This document shows positions 17,932 through 27,188 of a stretch of DNA of 64,000 nt, piece after piece (position 1 is the stretch's first letter; the number at the start of each line of letters is the position of its first letter). A model generated the notes under the pieces. That model had not been told where the DNA came from, did no database searches, and saw only the letters and a list, made by a program, of their open reading frames with translations. The stretch covers positions 62,001-126,000 of the forward strand of contig JANQQU010000033.1 of the NCBI GenBank assembly GCA_028284905.1, written 5' to 3'. Source of the DNA: Calditrichia bacterium (GTDB lineage: Bacteria > Calditrichota > Calditrichia > RBG-13-44-9 > J075). The position numbers were made by a program, and so were the translations under genes.

Positions 17932-20154
17932 ATGATCTTCCGTTATTTATTTTGCCTTATCATCACCATTAGCACATTTTTACCTGCCCAGGATTATCTT
18001 TGGCCCACCGACGCCAGCGAACTGATGACCAGCAGCTTTTGTGAATTTCGACCCCGGCACTACCATGCCGCGATCGACATCAAAACCTGGAACCAGACCG
18101 GTTTCAAAATTTTTGCGATTGAAGATGGTTATGTGTACCGGATTCGCGTTGCCGCCACCGGCTATGGCAAAGCTATTTACCTGAAATTGAAAGATGGCAA
18201 CTTTGTTGTTTACGCCCACCTGGATGGCTTTACGCCGGAGCTGGAGAGTTACACCGATTCACTCCGCCTGAAGGCCCGCAGGAATATCCTCGATAATTAT
18301 CCCGGGGTGGAACGTTTTCCGGTAAAAAAAGGGCAGCATATCGGCTATACCGGGGAGACCGGCATTGGCGTCCCGCATCTCCATTTCGAAATACGCGACA
18401 AGCACCATCGCCCAATGAATCCGCTAAAGTATTATAAACATATTATTAAAGATACCACTGCGCCCCGGCCTCGTTATCTCGCGGTAGTTCCCCAGGGCCC
18501 GAAGTCTTTTGTTAACTATAAGCCGGATACTTTAATTACCGCGGTCGCCCAGCAGACCCGGGTAAAAGTAAAACCGATTTATCTTACCGGGAAGGCTTAC
18601 CTGGCCATGCGTATTTTTGATATGGCTGATGGCAATACCAATCGCTTCGATATGTATCGCGGTGAGATGTTTATTAACGATTCACTGGTTTACCAGGTGC
18701 AGTACGATCGCTTCAGTTACGATGAAACCCGTTTGCTGGAAATTGACAAAAACTTCTCCCTCTGGCGAAAGGGATATCGCTATTACCACAACTTTTACCG
18801 CCATCCGGCCAACAGTTTGCCCTTTTATAAAAAGACGCCGAAAAACGGCGGATTATTGTCCGGTAAATCTTTGAAGGAAAGCAGAAACACGGTTCGCATC
18901 ATCGCCTATGATTTTTATGAAAATAAGTGCGAAGTGGAAATTCCCATTATTTACTACCGGAAACTACTCCCCCGGGTGCAGAATGTGAAAAAATCTGCGG
19001 CTTCATTAACTTTCGATGTGCGCTCACCGTTGCCGCTGGAGAATTTCCAAGTCAACCGGGTCACCTACAATCCGGTGCGCCGGGTGCCGCTGAAGAACTT
19101 TCAGCTGACTTCCCTGGAAAATGAAGTGCTCAGTTCGTATCACTACTATCGTCTGACCATTCCCCGCCGGGCGCCCAGTCGGCAGGCGGCATTTTCTTTT
19201 AGTGCGCAGGCTGAAGGAAACGTCCCGACCCTTCCCGTATACGTTTTTGCCGACACACTTGCCGCACCGGCACAAAACAGCCAGTGGAACATCAAATTTT
19301 TTGGTGATTGGGCAACTGCGGCTGCGAATGGCTATCCGGTCAAACCGGTGACGAATCAAAAAGCGCCGGCTTATTTCTATCAATACGAACCGGATCGCTC
19401 CTTTATTGCCATTCAACGGGACAATATCGCTGGTTTAAAAACAGTTTACGGGGATGCATACGACCGGCGCTTACAGCAAGAGATGCATCGCTGGACGCAA
19501 GTGATTCCCGGTAAGGAACGAACTGCCTACTCGGAAGACAGATTCCTCCAGATACGCTTTCCCAGCAATGCCGTTTACGATACAACCTACGTCTCCATTA
19601 GCAAGGTCGCACCGTCGATTCCGCTCCGTAAACAATATCGCTACCTGAGTGCAGAATATGTTACTGAACCATTTGATCAACCGATGAATTACGGTGCGAA
19701 CATATCCATCACACTGCCGGATTCAATCGCTGCGAAAAAAGGGATTGGTGCTTATTATCGAAAACTGAACGGTTCCTGGCGGTTTCTCCCGACTAAACGG
19801 AATGGTAATACTTTAAGTACTCGTATTACCAGCCTGGAAAAATTTGCTATTATTCAGGATACAATTCCTCCTACAATCCGCCCATTGAACCTACGCAAAT
19901 TTAATCAATCCCGGGCAAAAAATCTCCCGCTGCGCTTTTCAGTCGGTGATGGCATGTCCGGTATCTATCGGGAAACACAGTTTCGGGTGGAAGTAGACGG
20001 CCGCTGGACGCTCTACGAATATGATCCGGAAGAGAAATTCCTGATAGTTCATCGAAAGAACATCCCCTCCGGAAAACATAATCTGCAGGTTTACATTACC
20101 GATAACGCCGGTAATCGTACCGTGAAACGATATGAGGTTACAAACCTGCGCTAA
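17932..20154 (+). CDS. Exported M23 (LytM) metallopeptidase with long C-terminal extension
   Basis: About 740 aa. The ATG at 17932 gives a signal peptide (MIFRYLFCLIITISTFLPAQ). Residues about 25-175 are an M23 peptidase: HYHAAIDIK (zinc His and Asp), GYGKAIYLKL, VVYAHL, IGYTGETGIGVPHLHFEIR (zinc HxH). The catalytic residues are intact, so it could cut peptidoglycan cross-bridges. The remaining ~560 residues are beta-rich, probably several Ig-like domains (for example IYRETQFRVEVDGRW...NIPSGKHNLQVYITDNAGN near the end). The family with this extension is common in this superphylum; its function is untested. A strong terminator follows at 20166. Confidence 0.9.
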   Translation: MIFRYLFCLIITISTFLPAQDYLWPTDASELMTSSFCEFRPRHYHAAIDIKTWNQTGFKIFAIEDGYVYRIRVAATGYGKAIYLKLKDGNFVVYAHLDGFTPELESYTDSLRLKARRNILDNYPGVERFPVKKGQHIGYTGETGIGVPHLHFEIRDKHHRPMNPLKYYKHIIKDTTAPRPRYLAVVPQGPKSFVNYKPDTLITAVAQQTRVKVKPIYLTGKAYLAMRIFDMADGNTNRFDMYRGEMFINDSLVYQVQYDRFSYDETRLLEIDKNFSLWRKGYRYYHNFYRHPANSLPFYKKTPKNGGLLSGKSLKESRNTVRIIAYDFYENKCEVEIPIIYYRKLLPRVQNVKKSAASLTFDVRSPLPLENFQVNRVTYNPVRRVPLKNFQLTSLENEVLSSYHYYRLTIPRRAPSRQAAFSFSAQAEGNVPTLPVYVFADTLAAPAQNSQWNIKFFGDWATAAANGYPVKPVTNQKAPAYFYQYEPDRSFIAIQRDNIAGLKTVYGDAYDRRLQQEMHRWTQVIPGKERTAYSEDRFLQIRFPSNAVYDTTYVSISKVAPSIPLRKQYRYLSAEYVTEPFDQPMNYGANISITLPDSIAAKKGIGAYYRKLNGSWRFLPTKRNGNTLSTRITSLEKFAIIQDTIPPTIRPLNLRKFNQSRAKNLPLRFSVGDGMSGIYRETQFRVEVDGRWTLYEYDPEEKFLIVHRKNIPSGKHNLQVYITDNAGNRTVKRYEVTNLR

Positions 20155-20165
20155 TTTCTTGAAGT

Positions 20166-20196
20166 AAAAGTGGCCGTTGACAGTGCCACTTTTATT
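20166..20196 (+). terminator. Intrinsic terminator after the M23 peptidase gene
   Basis: Perfect 9-bp stem AAAAGTGGC (20166-20174) / GCCACTTTT (20185-20193), 10-nt loop, ending in a short T-rich tract. Confidence 0.75.
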
Positions 20197-20242
20197 CCTA
20201 CCAAATGTACAACCCTTTGGGGCTACTGCTACAATCTTCACA

Positions 20243-22279
20243 TTAGGGATTCAAATACTTCGCCAGCCAGCCATGTACAGTTTTCCACCAAAGGCGGGCA
20301 TTCTGCGGCTTACGCACAAAGTGATCTTCATCCGGGAAGAATAACAGACGGGAATCAACACCCTTTACCTGGAGAGCGGTAAACAGCTGGAGCCCCTGGG
20401 TGTAAGGTACTCGATAATCATGTTCTCCGTGGATCACCAGCATCGGCGTATCAAAGTGATCCGCATAATTCGCGGGATTCCAGACCTGGTATACACTGCC
20501 TTCTTCCCAGGGCTTTCCGTTGAATTCCCACATCGGGAACCAGAGCTCTTCCGTAGCGCCAAACATACTTACCTGCTCATACACCCCATCGTGAGATACA
20601 AGCACTTTAAACAGCTTGTCATTATTATGCCCGGCAATCCAGTTGATCATAAATCCACCGTAAGAAGCACCGGCGGCACCAACGCGTTCCCGATCGATAA
20701 AATCGAAATTATCCAGCGCCCATTGGGTACCAATACGAATATCCTGGAAAGGGGCGCCTCCCCAGTCTTTACTAACCGCATCACAGAATTTTTGCCCATA
20801 TCCACGGCTGCCGTGGAAATTAACCATAATGACCACATATCCCGGTGCAGCAAAAAGTTCAGAATTCCAACGGAAATGGAAATCATCGGAAAATGCCCCC
20901 TGCGGACCGCCATGGATCAGATGGATCATCGGATATTTTTTGCTTGGGTCAAAGTTCGGCGGCTTGATCATCAGCAGATGAACGGAATCGCCAAATGCGC
21001 CGACAAACCAGTAATCTTCTACCGGATTCATTTCCAGGGCATTCAGACGTAGCTGGTTGGTAAAAGTGATTTGGGTTAGTGTGGATTTTTTCAGGTCGAA
21101 ATTGAATAACTCATAAGGCATTGTCGCAGACTGAATTTTCAACAGCAGCGATTTACCATCGGGATACAAAGCGAGGCCCCCGATATATTTTTTATCCAGA
21201 ATTAGCCGAGGCGCGCGCTGACCAATTTTTGTTCTGTATAAGCTGCTACGGCCTTCGTTCGCGACATAAAAGTAGATCGTCTTATTGTCGGATGCCCAAA
21301 CAAAATCCGAGACAGAACGGTCCAGCGCCGTAGTCAAATTTTTGACTTCACCATTTTCAGTGTTGTAAACCATCAGGTTTTGCTGATCCGCTTCAAATCC
21401 TTCCCGCGCCATGGACAGGTAAGCGATATATTTCCCATTCGGGGAAAAACGCGGGCCATTGTCGTTACCACGATTTGTGGTTACCTGGCGATGATTCTCA
21501 CCATTGCGGTCCGCTAACCAGAGATCGTTATTCGTGCTGACTGCCACCATCGGATCGGTATTTTGCACAAAGCAAATCTGACTGCCATCGGGAGACCAGG
21601 TATAATCATGTCCGCTCCCCAGGGAAATCGGTGGGCTATCTGTATTGCCCGGCGTAATGCTAACTGCTGCACCACCATTCACAGGCACAGTAACTACCCG
21701 GCTATTTTTGCCTTCTTTCCAGGAATTCCAATGGCGGTACAGCAAGGCATCGATAACCCGCCCGGTAGATTTATCTTCAGCTTTCGCAGCCGCCATTTTC
21801 GCGGATTCTGCCGGTGTTGCAGCTTCCGGATACATATCGGTTACTACGGCAAAATGCTTTCCATCCGGCGACCAGCTGAAATCGTTAACACCGGTAGCGA
21901 CCGATGTTAGCTGACGCGCTTCCCCACCAAATGGATCGATGCCGTAAATTTGTGCGCTGCCATCGCGGCTGGAAATAAAAGCGATCATTTTCCCATCCGG
22001 CGACCAGCGGGCATGGGTATCAGTCTTGGGAAAAGTCGTTAATCTTTTCTGAGTTTTGCCATCTGCGGAGACCAGGTAGATGTCGCTATTACCACTGTTT
22101 TCCTCAACACTGTAACGGGTGATGCTATAAACAATCCAGTTTCCGTCGGGAGAAATTTGCGGATCGCCAACCCGTCCCATTTCAAACATATCTTCGAATG
22201 CCAATGGTCTTTTTTCTGCGAACAGGGACGTCACTAGCAACATCAACATTAATCCCATATGGACCAGACATTTTCTCAT
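20243..22279 (-). CDS. S9-family prolyl oligopeptidase-like peptidase
   Basis: 678 aa with a signal peptide (MRKCLVHMGLMLMLLVTSLF-A). The N-terminal ~400 residues are a TolB/WD40-like propeller with repeated SPDGK-type blades. The C-terminal alpha/beta hydrolase carries the catalytic triad: Ser in GASYGGFMINW (about 538), Asp in HGEHDYRVP (about 620) and His in DEDHFVRKP (about 652). HGGPQGAF and GSRGYG form the oxyanion region. It should act in the periplasm as an acylaminoacyl- or dipeptidyl-type exopeptidase of oligopeptides. It converges with the M23 peptidase gene, and no partner gene is adjacent. Confidence 0.93.
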   Translation of the reverse strand: MRKCLVHMGLMLMLLVTSLFAEKRPLAFEDMFEMGRVGDPQISPDGNWIVYSITRYSVEENSGNSDIYLVSADGKTQKRLTTFPKTDTHARWSPDGKMIAFISSRDGSAQIYGIDPFGGEARQLTSVATGVNDFSWSPDGKHFAVVTDMYPEAATPAESAKMAAAKAEDKSTGRVIDALLYRHWNSWKEGKNSRVVTVPVNGGAAVSITPGNTDSPPISLGSGHDYTWSPDGSQICFVQNTDPMVAVSTNNDLWLADRNGENHRQVTTNRGNDNGPRFSPNGKYIAYLSMAREGFEADQQNLMVYNTENGEVKNLTTALDRSVSDFVWASDNKTIYFYVANEGRSSLYRTKIGQRAPRLILDKKYIGGLALYPDGKSLLLKIQSATMPYELFNFDLKKSTLTQITFTNQLRLNALEMNPVEDYWFVGAFGDSVHLLMIKPPNFDPSKKYPMIHLIHGGPQGAFSDDFHFRWNSELFAAPGYVVIMVNFHGSRGYGQKFCDAVSKDWGGAPFQDIRIGTQWALDNFDFIDRERVGAAGASYGGFMINWIAGHNNDKLFKVLVSHDGVYEQVSMFGATEELWFPMWEFNGKPWEEGSVYQVWNPANYADHFDTPMLVIHGEHDYRVPYTQGLQLFTALQVKGVDSRLLFFPDEDHFVRKPQNARLWWKTVHGWLAKYLNP

Positions 22280-22527
22280 ATTAGCCTCCTGATTATAAAT
22301 TCGAATCGATTTATTAGGTCTATTTCCAGATTATTATTCAGTGGTGGCAGATGGTTTAATTTCCATCATTACCAAATATCTTGAATGACAGGGCAAATTC
22401 AAATAAATAATTATTTTACGATAGCACTTTGATATATTCTCCAAGATTTTTACCTTCATCCCATCACTAGCCGAACTGATTGCAGTCACGAAACCACCTA
22501 ATGTAAAATTGATTAAGGGAGAGCATA

Positions 22528-24096
22528 ATGAAGGGTCGCTTGCAGATATTAGTGCTGATTGTAACAACCCTGTTGATAACTTCCGGTGCAATGCTTGCAG
22601 AAGCAGGTACGGCCGTTGCTGAAGCAGCAGCAAATTGGTCTGCCCCGGCGCCAATGGCCGGTGGAGGCAGCAACCTTGGAGAATCCCTTCCGCTGTGGAG
22701 TATCATTCCATTTATCGGCATTCTTTTATCGATCGCTATTTTTCCTTTAGTGGCAGAAAGTTTTTGGCATCATCATTTCGGCAAAATATCCGCTTTCTGG
22801 GGGTTATTGCTGGCGGTTCCTTTCCTCTTTTCTTACGGCGGCGATGCAGTCTATGAAATCCTCCATGTTTATCTGCTTGAATATATCCCTTTTATCATAT
22901 TGCTCTGGGCGCTTTATACTGTTGCCGGCGGGATTCTTATTAAAGGTGCACCGGTCGGCGTACCGCTGAACAACTTGATTCTGATTTTTATCGGTACCGC
23001 CCTCGCTTCCTGGATCGGGACTACCGGGGCGGCGATGGTGCTTATCCGCCCGTTCATCCAAATGAATAAATACCGCAAGTCGAAAGTTCACCTGATCGTC
23101 TTCTTTATTTTCATGGTAGCGAATATCGGCGGCTCCCTGACACCATTGGGCGATCCTCCGCTCTTTCTCGGCTTTCTGCAGGGCGTCGAGTTTTTCTGGA
23201 CCTTCAATCTCTTCCCCCACATGGTATTTGTCTCGGTGATCGTCCTCTTCATATTTTTCGCTTATGATACCTATATGTATCGGAAAGAGGGATGGCATGA
23301 GAAGCTGCACCTTATCGGTACTCATATTGACTTGCCGGACGACCTGGTAGATGATATGGTTATCGATGAGGACGTGGAAGTCGAAGACGCTGTCACCCAC
23401 AAAAAGGAAATCCAGAAATATCATATGGAAATCAAGGGGATGTTTAACCTGATTTTCCTGCTGGGAGTTATCGGCGGTGTTCTTTTTAGCGGTTACGTAA
23501 GATTAGGCGAAGTAACGGTCTTTGGTGTTCATATGCCGATCGAAGGTATTGTCCGCGATCTCTTCCTGGTGCTCATGGGCCTTCTCTCCCTGAAATTTAC
23601 CCCGATGGATTCGGAAATGCGCCGTGGTAACGACTTCAACTGGTTTCCCATTCAGGAAGTGGCGAAGTTGTTTGCCGGTATTTTTATCACCATTATTCCT
23701 GCCCTGGCGATGTTGCGTGCCGGAACAAATGGCGGATTAAGTTTCATTATCGAGGCGGTTGAAGAACCCTGGCATTATTTCTGGATCACCGGTTCTCTCT
23801 CCAGTTTCCTGGACAATGCCCCGACCTACCTGGTATTCCTGAATACTGCAATGGGTAAATTCGGTCAGGATGTTACCTGGATGATGGGAGACGGTGGCTT
23901 GTATCTCACCGCAATCAGTTGTGGCGCGGTATTCTTCGGTGCGATGACTTACATCGGTAATGCGCCAAACTTTATGGTAAAGTCCATTGCAGAACAGGCT
24001 GACATTAAAATGCCCAGCTTCTTTGGATATATGATCTACTCGGTGGCGATCCTTAGTCTTATTTTCGTTATTGCTACTTTTATTTTCTTCATCTAA
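22528..24096 (+). CDS. CitMHS/NhaD-like ion transporter
   Basis: 522 aa polytopic membrane protein with about 12 hydrophobic helices. The motif MVANIGGSLTPLGDPPLFLG and the second-half SSFLDNAPTYLVF / GAMTYIGNAPNFMVK are the paired re-entrant signature regions of the ion transporter superfamily; the NAP(T/N) pairs match sodium:proton antiporter NhaD and the CitMHS_2 group. Function is therefore either Na+/H+ exchange or carboxylate transport; the sequence does not decide. A charged cytoplasmic loop (about residues 255-305) divides the halves. AGGGAG precedes the ATG by 6-7 nt. The dut gene starts 9 nt after its stop. Confidence 0.87.
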   Translation: MKGRLQILVLIVTTLLITSGAMLAEAGTAVAEAAANWSAPAPMAGGGSNLGESLPLWSIIPFIGILLSIAIFPLVAESFWHHHFGKISAFWGLLLAVPFLFSYGGDAVYEILHVYLLEYIPFIILLWALYTVAGGILIKGAPVGVPLNNLILIFIGTALASWIGTTGAAMVLIRPFIQMNKYRKSKVHLIVFFIFMVANIGGSLTPLGDPPLFLGFLQGVEFFWTFNLFPHMVFVSVIVLFIFFAYDTYMYRKEGWHEKLHLIGTHIDLPDDLVDDMVIDEDVEVEDAVTHKKEIQKYHMEIKGMFNLIFLLGVIGGVLFSGYVRLGEVTVFGVHMPIEGIVRDLFLVLMGLLSLKFTPMDSEMRRGNDFNWFPIQEVAKLFAGIFITIIPALAMLRAGTNGGLSFIIEAVEEPWHYFWITGSLSSFLDNAPTYLVFLNTAMGKFGQDVTWMMGDGGLYLTAISCGAVFFGAMTYIGNAPNFMVKSIAEQADIKMPSFFGYMIYSVAILSLIFVIATFIFFI

Positions 24097-24105
24097 TGAC
24101 AGACA

Positions 24106-24573
24106 ATGAATATTCGAATCTATCGTAAATATAAAGACATTCCACTGCCGGCGCGAAAGACACCGCTTTCCGCCGGACTGGATGTTTACGCCGCTGATAA
24201 AGCGGAATTGATGCCCGGGAAAGTTGCTCTTATTGGTACCGGATTAGTTATTGAATCTCCTCCCGGATATTTCTACAAAGTACATATGCGCAGCGGACTT
24301 GCAGTAAAAAACGGTATTTGCCTGGCGAATGATGTCGGGATTATCGACGAAGATTATTGCGGGCCGGAAGATGAGCTGAAAATTGCGCTGGTGCGTCTCT
24401 ACAATCCTGCCGATCCGAAAAAAGACCAACCCTTTATTATTGAACGCGGTACCCGCATCGCCCAGATTATTTTCGAAAAAAATGCCTTGCCGGAAATTGA
24501 ATGGAAAGAGATGGATGATCCGGGATTTGCCGGGGATACCCGTGGTGGGTTTGGGTCTACTGGGTTGACGTAG
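24106..24573 (+). CDS. dut: dUTP diphosphatase (trimeric dUTPase)
   Basis: 155 aa with the five dUTPase motifs in order: AGLDVYA (1), RSGLAVKNG (2), GIIDEDY (3), RGTRIAQIIF (4) and RGGFGSTG (5). It hydrolyses dUTP to dUMP and PPi, keeping uracil out of DNA and feeding thymidylate synthesis. It follows the transporter by 9 nt without its own Shine-Dalgarno site, suggesting translational coupling. Its last 17 bp overlap the 3' end of the converging CorC-like gene. Confidence 0.95.
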   Translation: MNIRIYRKYKDIPLPARKTPLSAGLDVYAADKAELMPGKVALIGTGLVIESPPGYFYKVHMRSGLAVKNGICLANDVGIIDEDYCGPEDELKIALVRLYNPADPKKDQPFIIERGTRIAQIIFEKNALPEIEWKEMDDPGFAGDTRGGFGSTGLT

Positions 24574-25789
24574 GCAAAGTGATTTTCACCCATTGAATTT
24601 TGCGGCGGGTGGCGCTGGTGACGGTCATTATAATCTCGTTGTAATCGATTTGTTCTTCGCGGCGGGGAATGTAGCCGAGATGACCGAGGATAAAACCGGC
24701 AAGCGTTTCGTAGTCCCCCTCAGGAATATACTCATCACCAAGGGTTTCGTTTAACTTATCGATTTCGATGCGGGCATTAACGCGATAGGTATTCTCATCG
24801 ATCTGGCGGATCATTACTTCCTGTTCATCGTGCTCATCCTCAATTTCTCCAAACAGCTCCTCTACCAGGTCTTCGGTGGTAATCAAACCGGCGGTGCCGC
24901 CATATTCATCGATAACAATGGCGATTGAGGTATTGGTTTCCCGGAATTCCCGGAGCAGATCCGAGCAGCGTTTGGTTTCCGGGACAAAGGTCACCGGCTG
25001 GATCATCTCCGAGAAAGAGGCCGGCTCCAGAAACAACTCTTTCAGGAAAGCGATACCGATAATATTATCCAATGTATCACTGAAAACCGGAATCTTGGTA
25101 AATCCATGCTTTTTGAAAACCTTCTTAATTGCATCGATAGTATCGCTTTCCGGCACTGCAATAATTTCGGTGCGCGGGACCATAGCGTCTCGCACCCACA
25201 ACTCCCTCAGATTGAGCACTCCACTGACGTACTCCCCTTCCACCGGCGCACTTTCGCTCACAGCCGACTTGCTTTGATTAAGTAAAATCTCCACATCGGT
25301 ACTAGAGAAAAAGGTTTTCAGTTCCTCTTTACGATGCCCCAGCAAAGAAAGCAGAAATTCGGAAATTTTACTGATGAAAATTGTCGGCAGGTAAAAGGCG
25401 CTCTGAAAAAATCTGAGTGGGTAGACGATAATTTTAATTAAATCGTTCGCGAGGCTATGAAAAATCGTTTTGGGAACAATTTCTCCCAGCAATAAAGTAA
25501 TCGCGGTGATGATCGCAATTGTTGTATAGGAGGTAAAGTATTGATTGAGGAAGATCGTGGCGAATGTCCCAAAGGCAACGTTAGAAATGTTATTGCCGAT
25601 CAATGTTGTATAGAGGAATTTTTCCGGCTCTTTCAGAAAAGGGAGTAGTACCGAGATAAACCGTTTACGCGGCTTTTCCCGCCGCCAAACTTCAATAAAA
25701 ACATTATTGACGGAAACGAATGCAGTTTCGGTGCCGGAGAAAAAAAAGGAAAGCAGTAATGAAGTAATAATTATAGTTAAATCAAACAT
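24557..25789 (-). CDS. CNNM/CorC (HlyC)-family transmembrane CBS protein
   Basis: 410 aa. Residues about 1-180 are a DUF21 (CNNM) membrane domain with three or more helices (start MFDLTIIITSLLLSFFFSG). Residues about 200-320 hold a CBS pair (VRDAMVPRTEI marks the first), and the C-terminal ~80 residues are the CorC_HlyC domain (VIDEYGGTAGLITTEDLVEE is the conserved linker). Family members take part in magnesium efflux or homeostasis; the old hemolysin label is not informative. It stands alone and converges with dut, overlapping by 17 bp. Confidence 0.93.
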   Translation of the reverse strand: MFDLTIIITSLLLSFFFSGTETAFVSVNNVFIEVWRREKPRKRFISVLLPFLKEPEKFLYTTLIGNNISNVAFGTFATIFLNQYFTSYTTIAIITAITLLLGEIVPKTIFHSLANDLIKIIVYPLRFFQSAFYLPTIFISKISEFLLSLLGHRKEELKTFFSSTDVEILLNQSKSAVSESAPVEGEYVSGVLNLRELWVRDAMVPRTEIIAVPESDTIDAIKKVFKKHGFTKIPVFSDTLDNIIGIAFLKELFLEPASFSEMIQPVTFVPETKRCSDLLREFRETNTSIAIVIDEYGGTAGLITTEDLVEELFGEIEDEHDEQEVMIRQIDENTYRVNARIEIDKLNETLGDEYIPEGDYETLAGFILGHLGYIPRREEQIDYNEIIMTVTSATRRKIQWVKITLPTSTQ

Positions 25790-25941
25790 AACCCACGTCT
25801 ATATCTCTTAGCCAACCCATTCAAGCCTGTAAAGCTAGGGGTAATTGAGCAAAAAAGCAATTGCGATTCCACCTTTTCCCGGAAACCAAAATTATGCGAC
25901 TTTTTCCCGAAATTACATCTTCAGATCAGATACCCAAAAAG

Positions 25942-25980
25942 TAAAGCGGGTAAATTCACGTAGGAATTTTACCCGCTTTA
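25942..25980 (-). terminator. Hairpin, second terminator of the HEAT operon
   Basis: Perfect 13-bp stem TAAAGCGGGTAAA / TTTACCCGCTTTA (25942-25954 and 25968-25980). Read leftward, it is followed by ACTTTTT, a usable U-tract. Confidence 0.65.
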
Positions 25981-26000
25981 GGAGGTTACAACTAAAAAAC

Positions 26001-26053
26001 GCTGGCGTTAGGGCCCACTGCAAAATCCGCCAGCAATATTTTGCAGTTTTTTT
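26001..26053. terminator. Overlapping hairpins acting as a bidirectional terminator
   Basis: GCTGGCG (26001-26007) pairs with CGCCAGC (26028-26034) and, read leftward, is followed by GTTTTTT. ACTGCAAAAT (26017-26026) pairs with ATTTTGCAGT (26038-26047) and, read rightward, runs into seven T. The two stems overlap and exclude each other. Confidence 0.65.
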
Positions 26054-26217
26054 CTCTACTAATCCAAATTAGTAAAAAATTCTGCAACTGCAAACAAATC
26101 TTCCCAATCCGGATATTTTCATAACTAATGTTATGCGTGCATAAAATATTTAATACGATAGCAATTATGAAAATTTATTCTCGCCCGCTAAACATTTAAG
26201 TTAGCGCGTAACATAAA

Positions 26218-27015
26218 TTAATAAGTATCGAGAATATTCTCGATAATGTCTACCGCCCGGGGATCGCCACTTTTTCCAAGCAATTGCAGCGCTTTCTTAC
26301 GAACGCCAATATGGTAATCTTTACCGGCGGCCCGACCGAGAATGTCCAACGTACGGTCATTATCGAGGTAATAGCGCAGCATCCGAACTGCTTCGTAACG
26401 CATCGCGGTGCTTTTGTCGTTGCGAATAACATCTTCCAATGCATCCAGCGCTGCGGTTTCATCATTACTGCGGCGAATCATCGAACGGAGTGCCTGCAGG
26501 CGCATCTCTTCCTTTTCGGAAAGATCGCGGTAAAAACGACTATGCCCATCTTGGTAGTCGAAGTCAAAATTAAAACCGTCGATGTTGATTTCCGGGAGGT
26601 CAATGTCGAGCGACGGCAGATCGATATCCAGCATTGGCAGGTCGATATCGATGGCCGGGAGGTCGATATTAATATTAGGAATATGAATATTGAGATCTTC
26701 CAAATCAGCCAAATCCATTTCCAGTCCTTCTAACTCTTCCAGACCAGCCAGTTGTATTTCCAGATCTTGCAGCAACCGATCTTCATCAAACTGAAAATCA
26801 AGGTCATCGAGATTATTCAACTGAATTTCCAGGTCCTCGAGCATATCTTCCAGACCTTCCAGATTCACTTCGATGTCATCCGGCAGGTCATGGTCGTCGA
26901 TAATAATTCTCGAATATTTTTTCTTTTTTTTGCCTTCCGGGTCTGCACTAAATGCCGGCACAGCCAACGCGCCCAAAAAACAAATAGCTAATAATAACGT
27001 TATCATTTGTTTCAT
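26218..27015 (-). CDS. Exported acidic HEAT-repeat protein with IDLP heptad repeats
   Basis: 265 aa: signal peptide (MKQMITLLLAICFLGALAVP-AFSA), a Lys-rich patch, then an acidic Leu-rich stretch (about 45-110). Five 7-residue units of the form x[IL][ND]IDLP follow at residues 114-148 (NINIDLP, AIDIDLP, MLDIDLP, SLDIDLP, EINIDGF). A C-terminal HEAT domain of about three repeats occupies 165-265 (RMLRYYLDNDRTLDILGRAA, then VRKKALQLLGKSGDPRAVDI). HEAT repeats bind proteins; the heptad region could form a beta-solenoid-like or extended acidic surface. It is the last gene of the sigma/anti-sigma operon and is followed by tandem terminators. Function unknown; envelope location inferred from the signal. 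Confidence 0.82.
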   Translation of the reverse strand: MKQMITLLLAICFLGALAVPAFSADPEGKKKKKYSRIIIDDHDLPDDIEVNLEGLEDMLEDLEIQLNNLDDLDFQFDEDRLLQDLEIQLAGLEELEGLEMDLADLEDLNIHIPNINIDLPAIDIDLPMLDIDLPSLDIDLPEINIDGFNFDFDYQDGHSRFYRDLSEKEEMRLQALRSMIRRSNDETAALDALEDVIRNDKSTAMRYEAVRMLRYYLDNDRTLDILGRAAGKDYHIGVRKKALQLLGKSGDPRAVDIIENILDTY

Positions 27016-27188
27016 TGCGGAATCCTCCGATAAGTACTTTCTAAGAATATTTCAAACAGTCTATTTTAAGCTAGTTTTGATCTTGAGAGTTACCTCTCGC
27101 TACGGTGGTGCTAATTGCGGAAATTTAAGATACGGCAGCAGTACGATAAGGTTACACCCGATCGCAACGCTGCCAACATTTTTCCAAC

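Larger units (their letters stand above)
25790..26217. other. Gene-free segment with tandem terminator-like hairpins
   Basis: About 430 bp between the CorC-like gene and the last gene of the HEAT operon. It holds the hairpins listed at 25942 and 26001. A 75-codon rightward reading frame crosses them and is not credible. The rest is AT-rich and should include the promoter of the leftward CorC-like gene. Confidence 0.5.

Noticed and set aside
25845-26072. 75-codon rightward reading frame
   Set aside because: It runs through three terminator-like hairpins and has Lys/Arg-rich junk composition.
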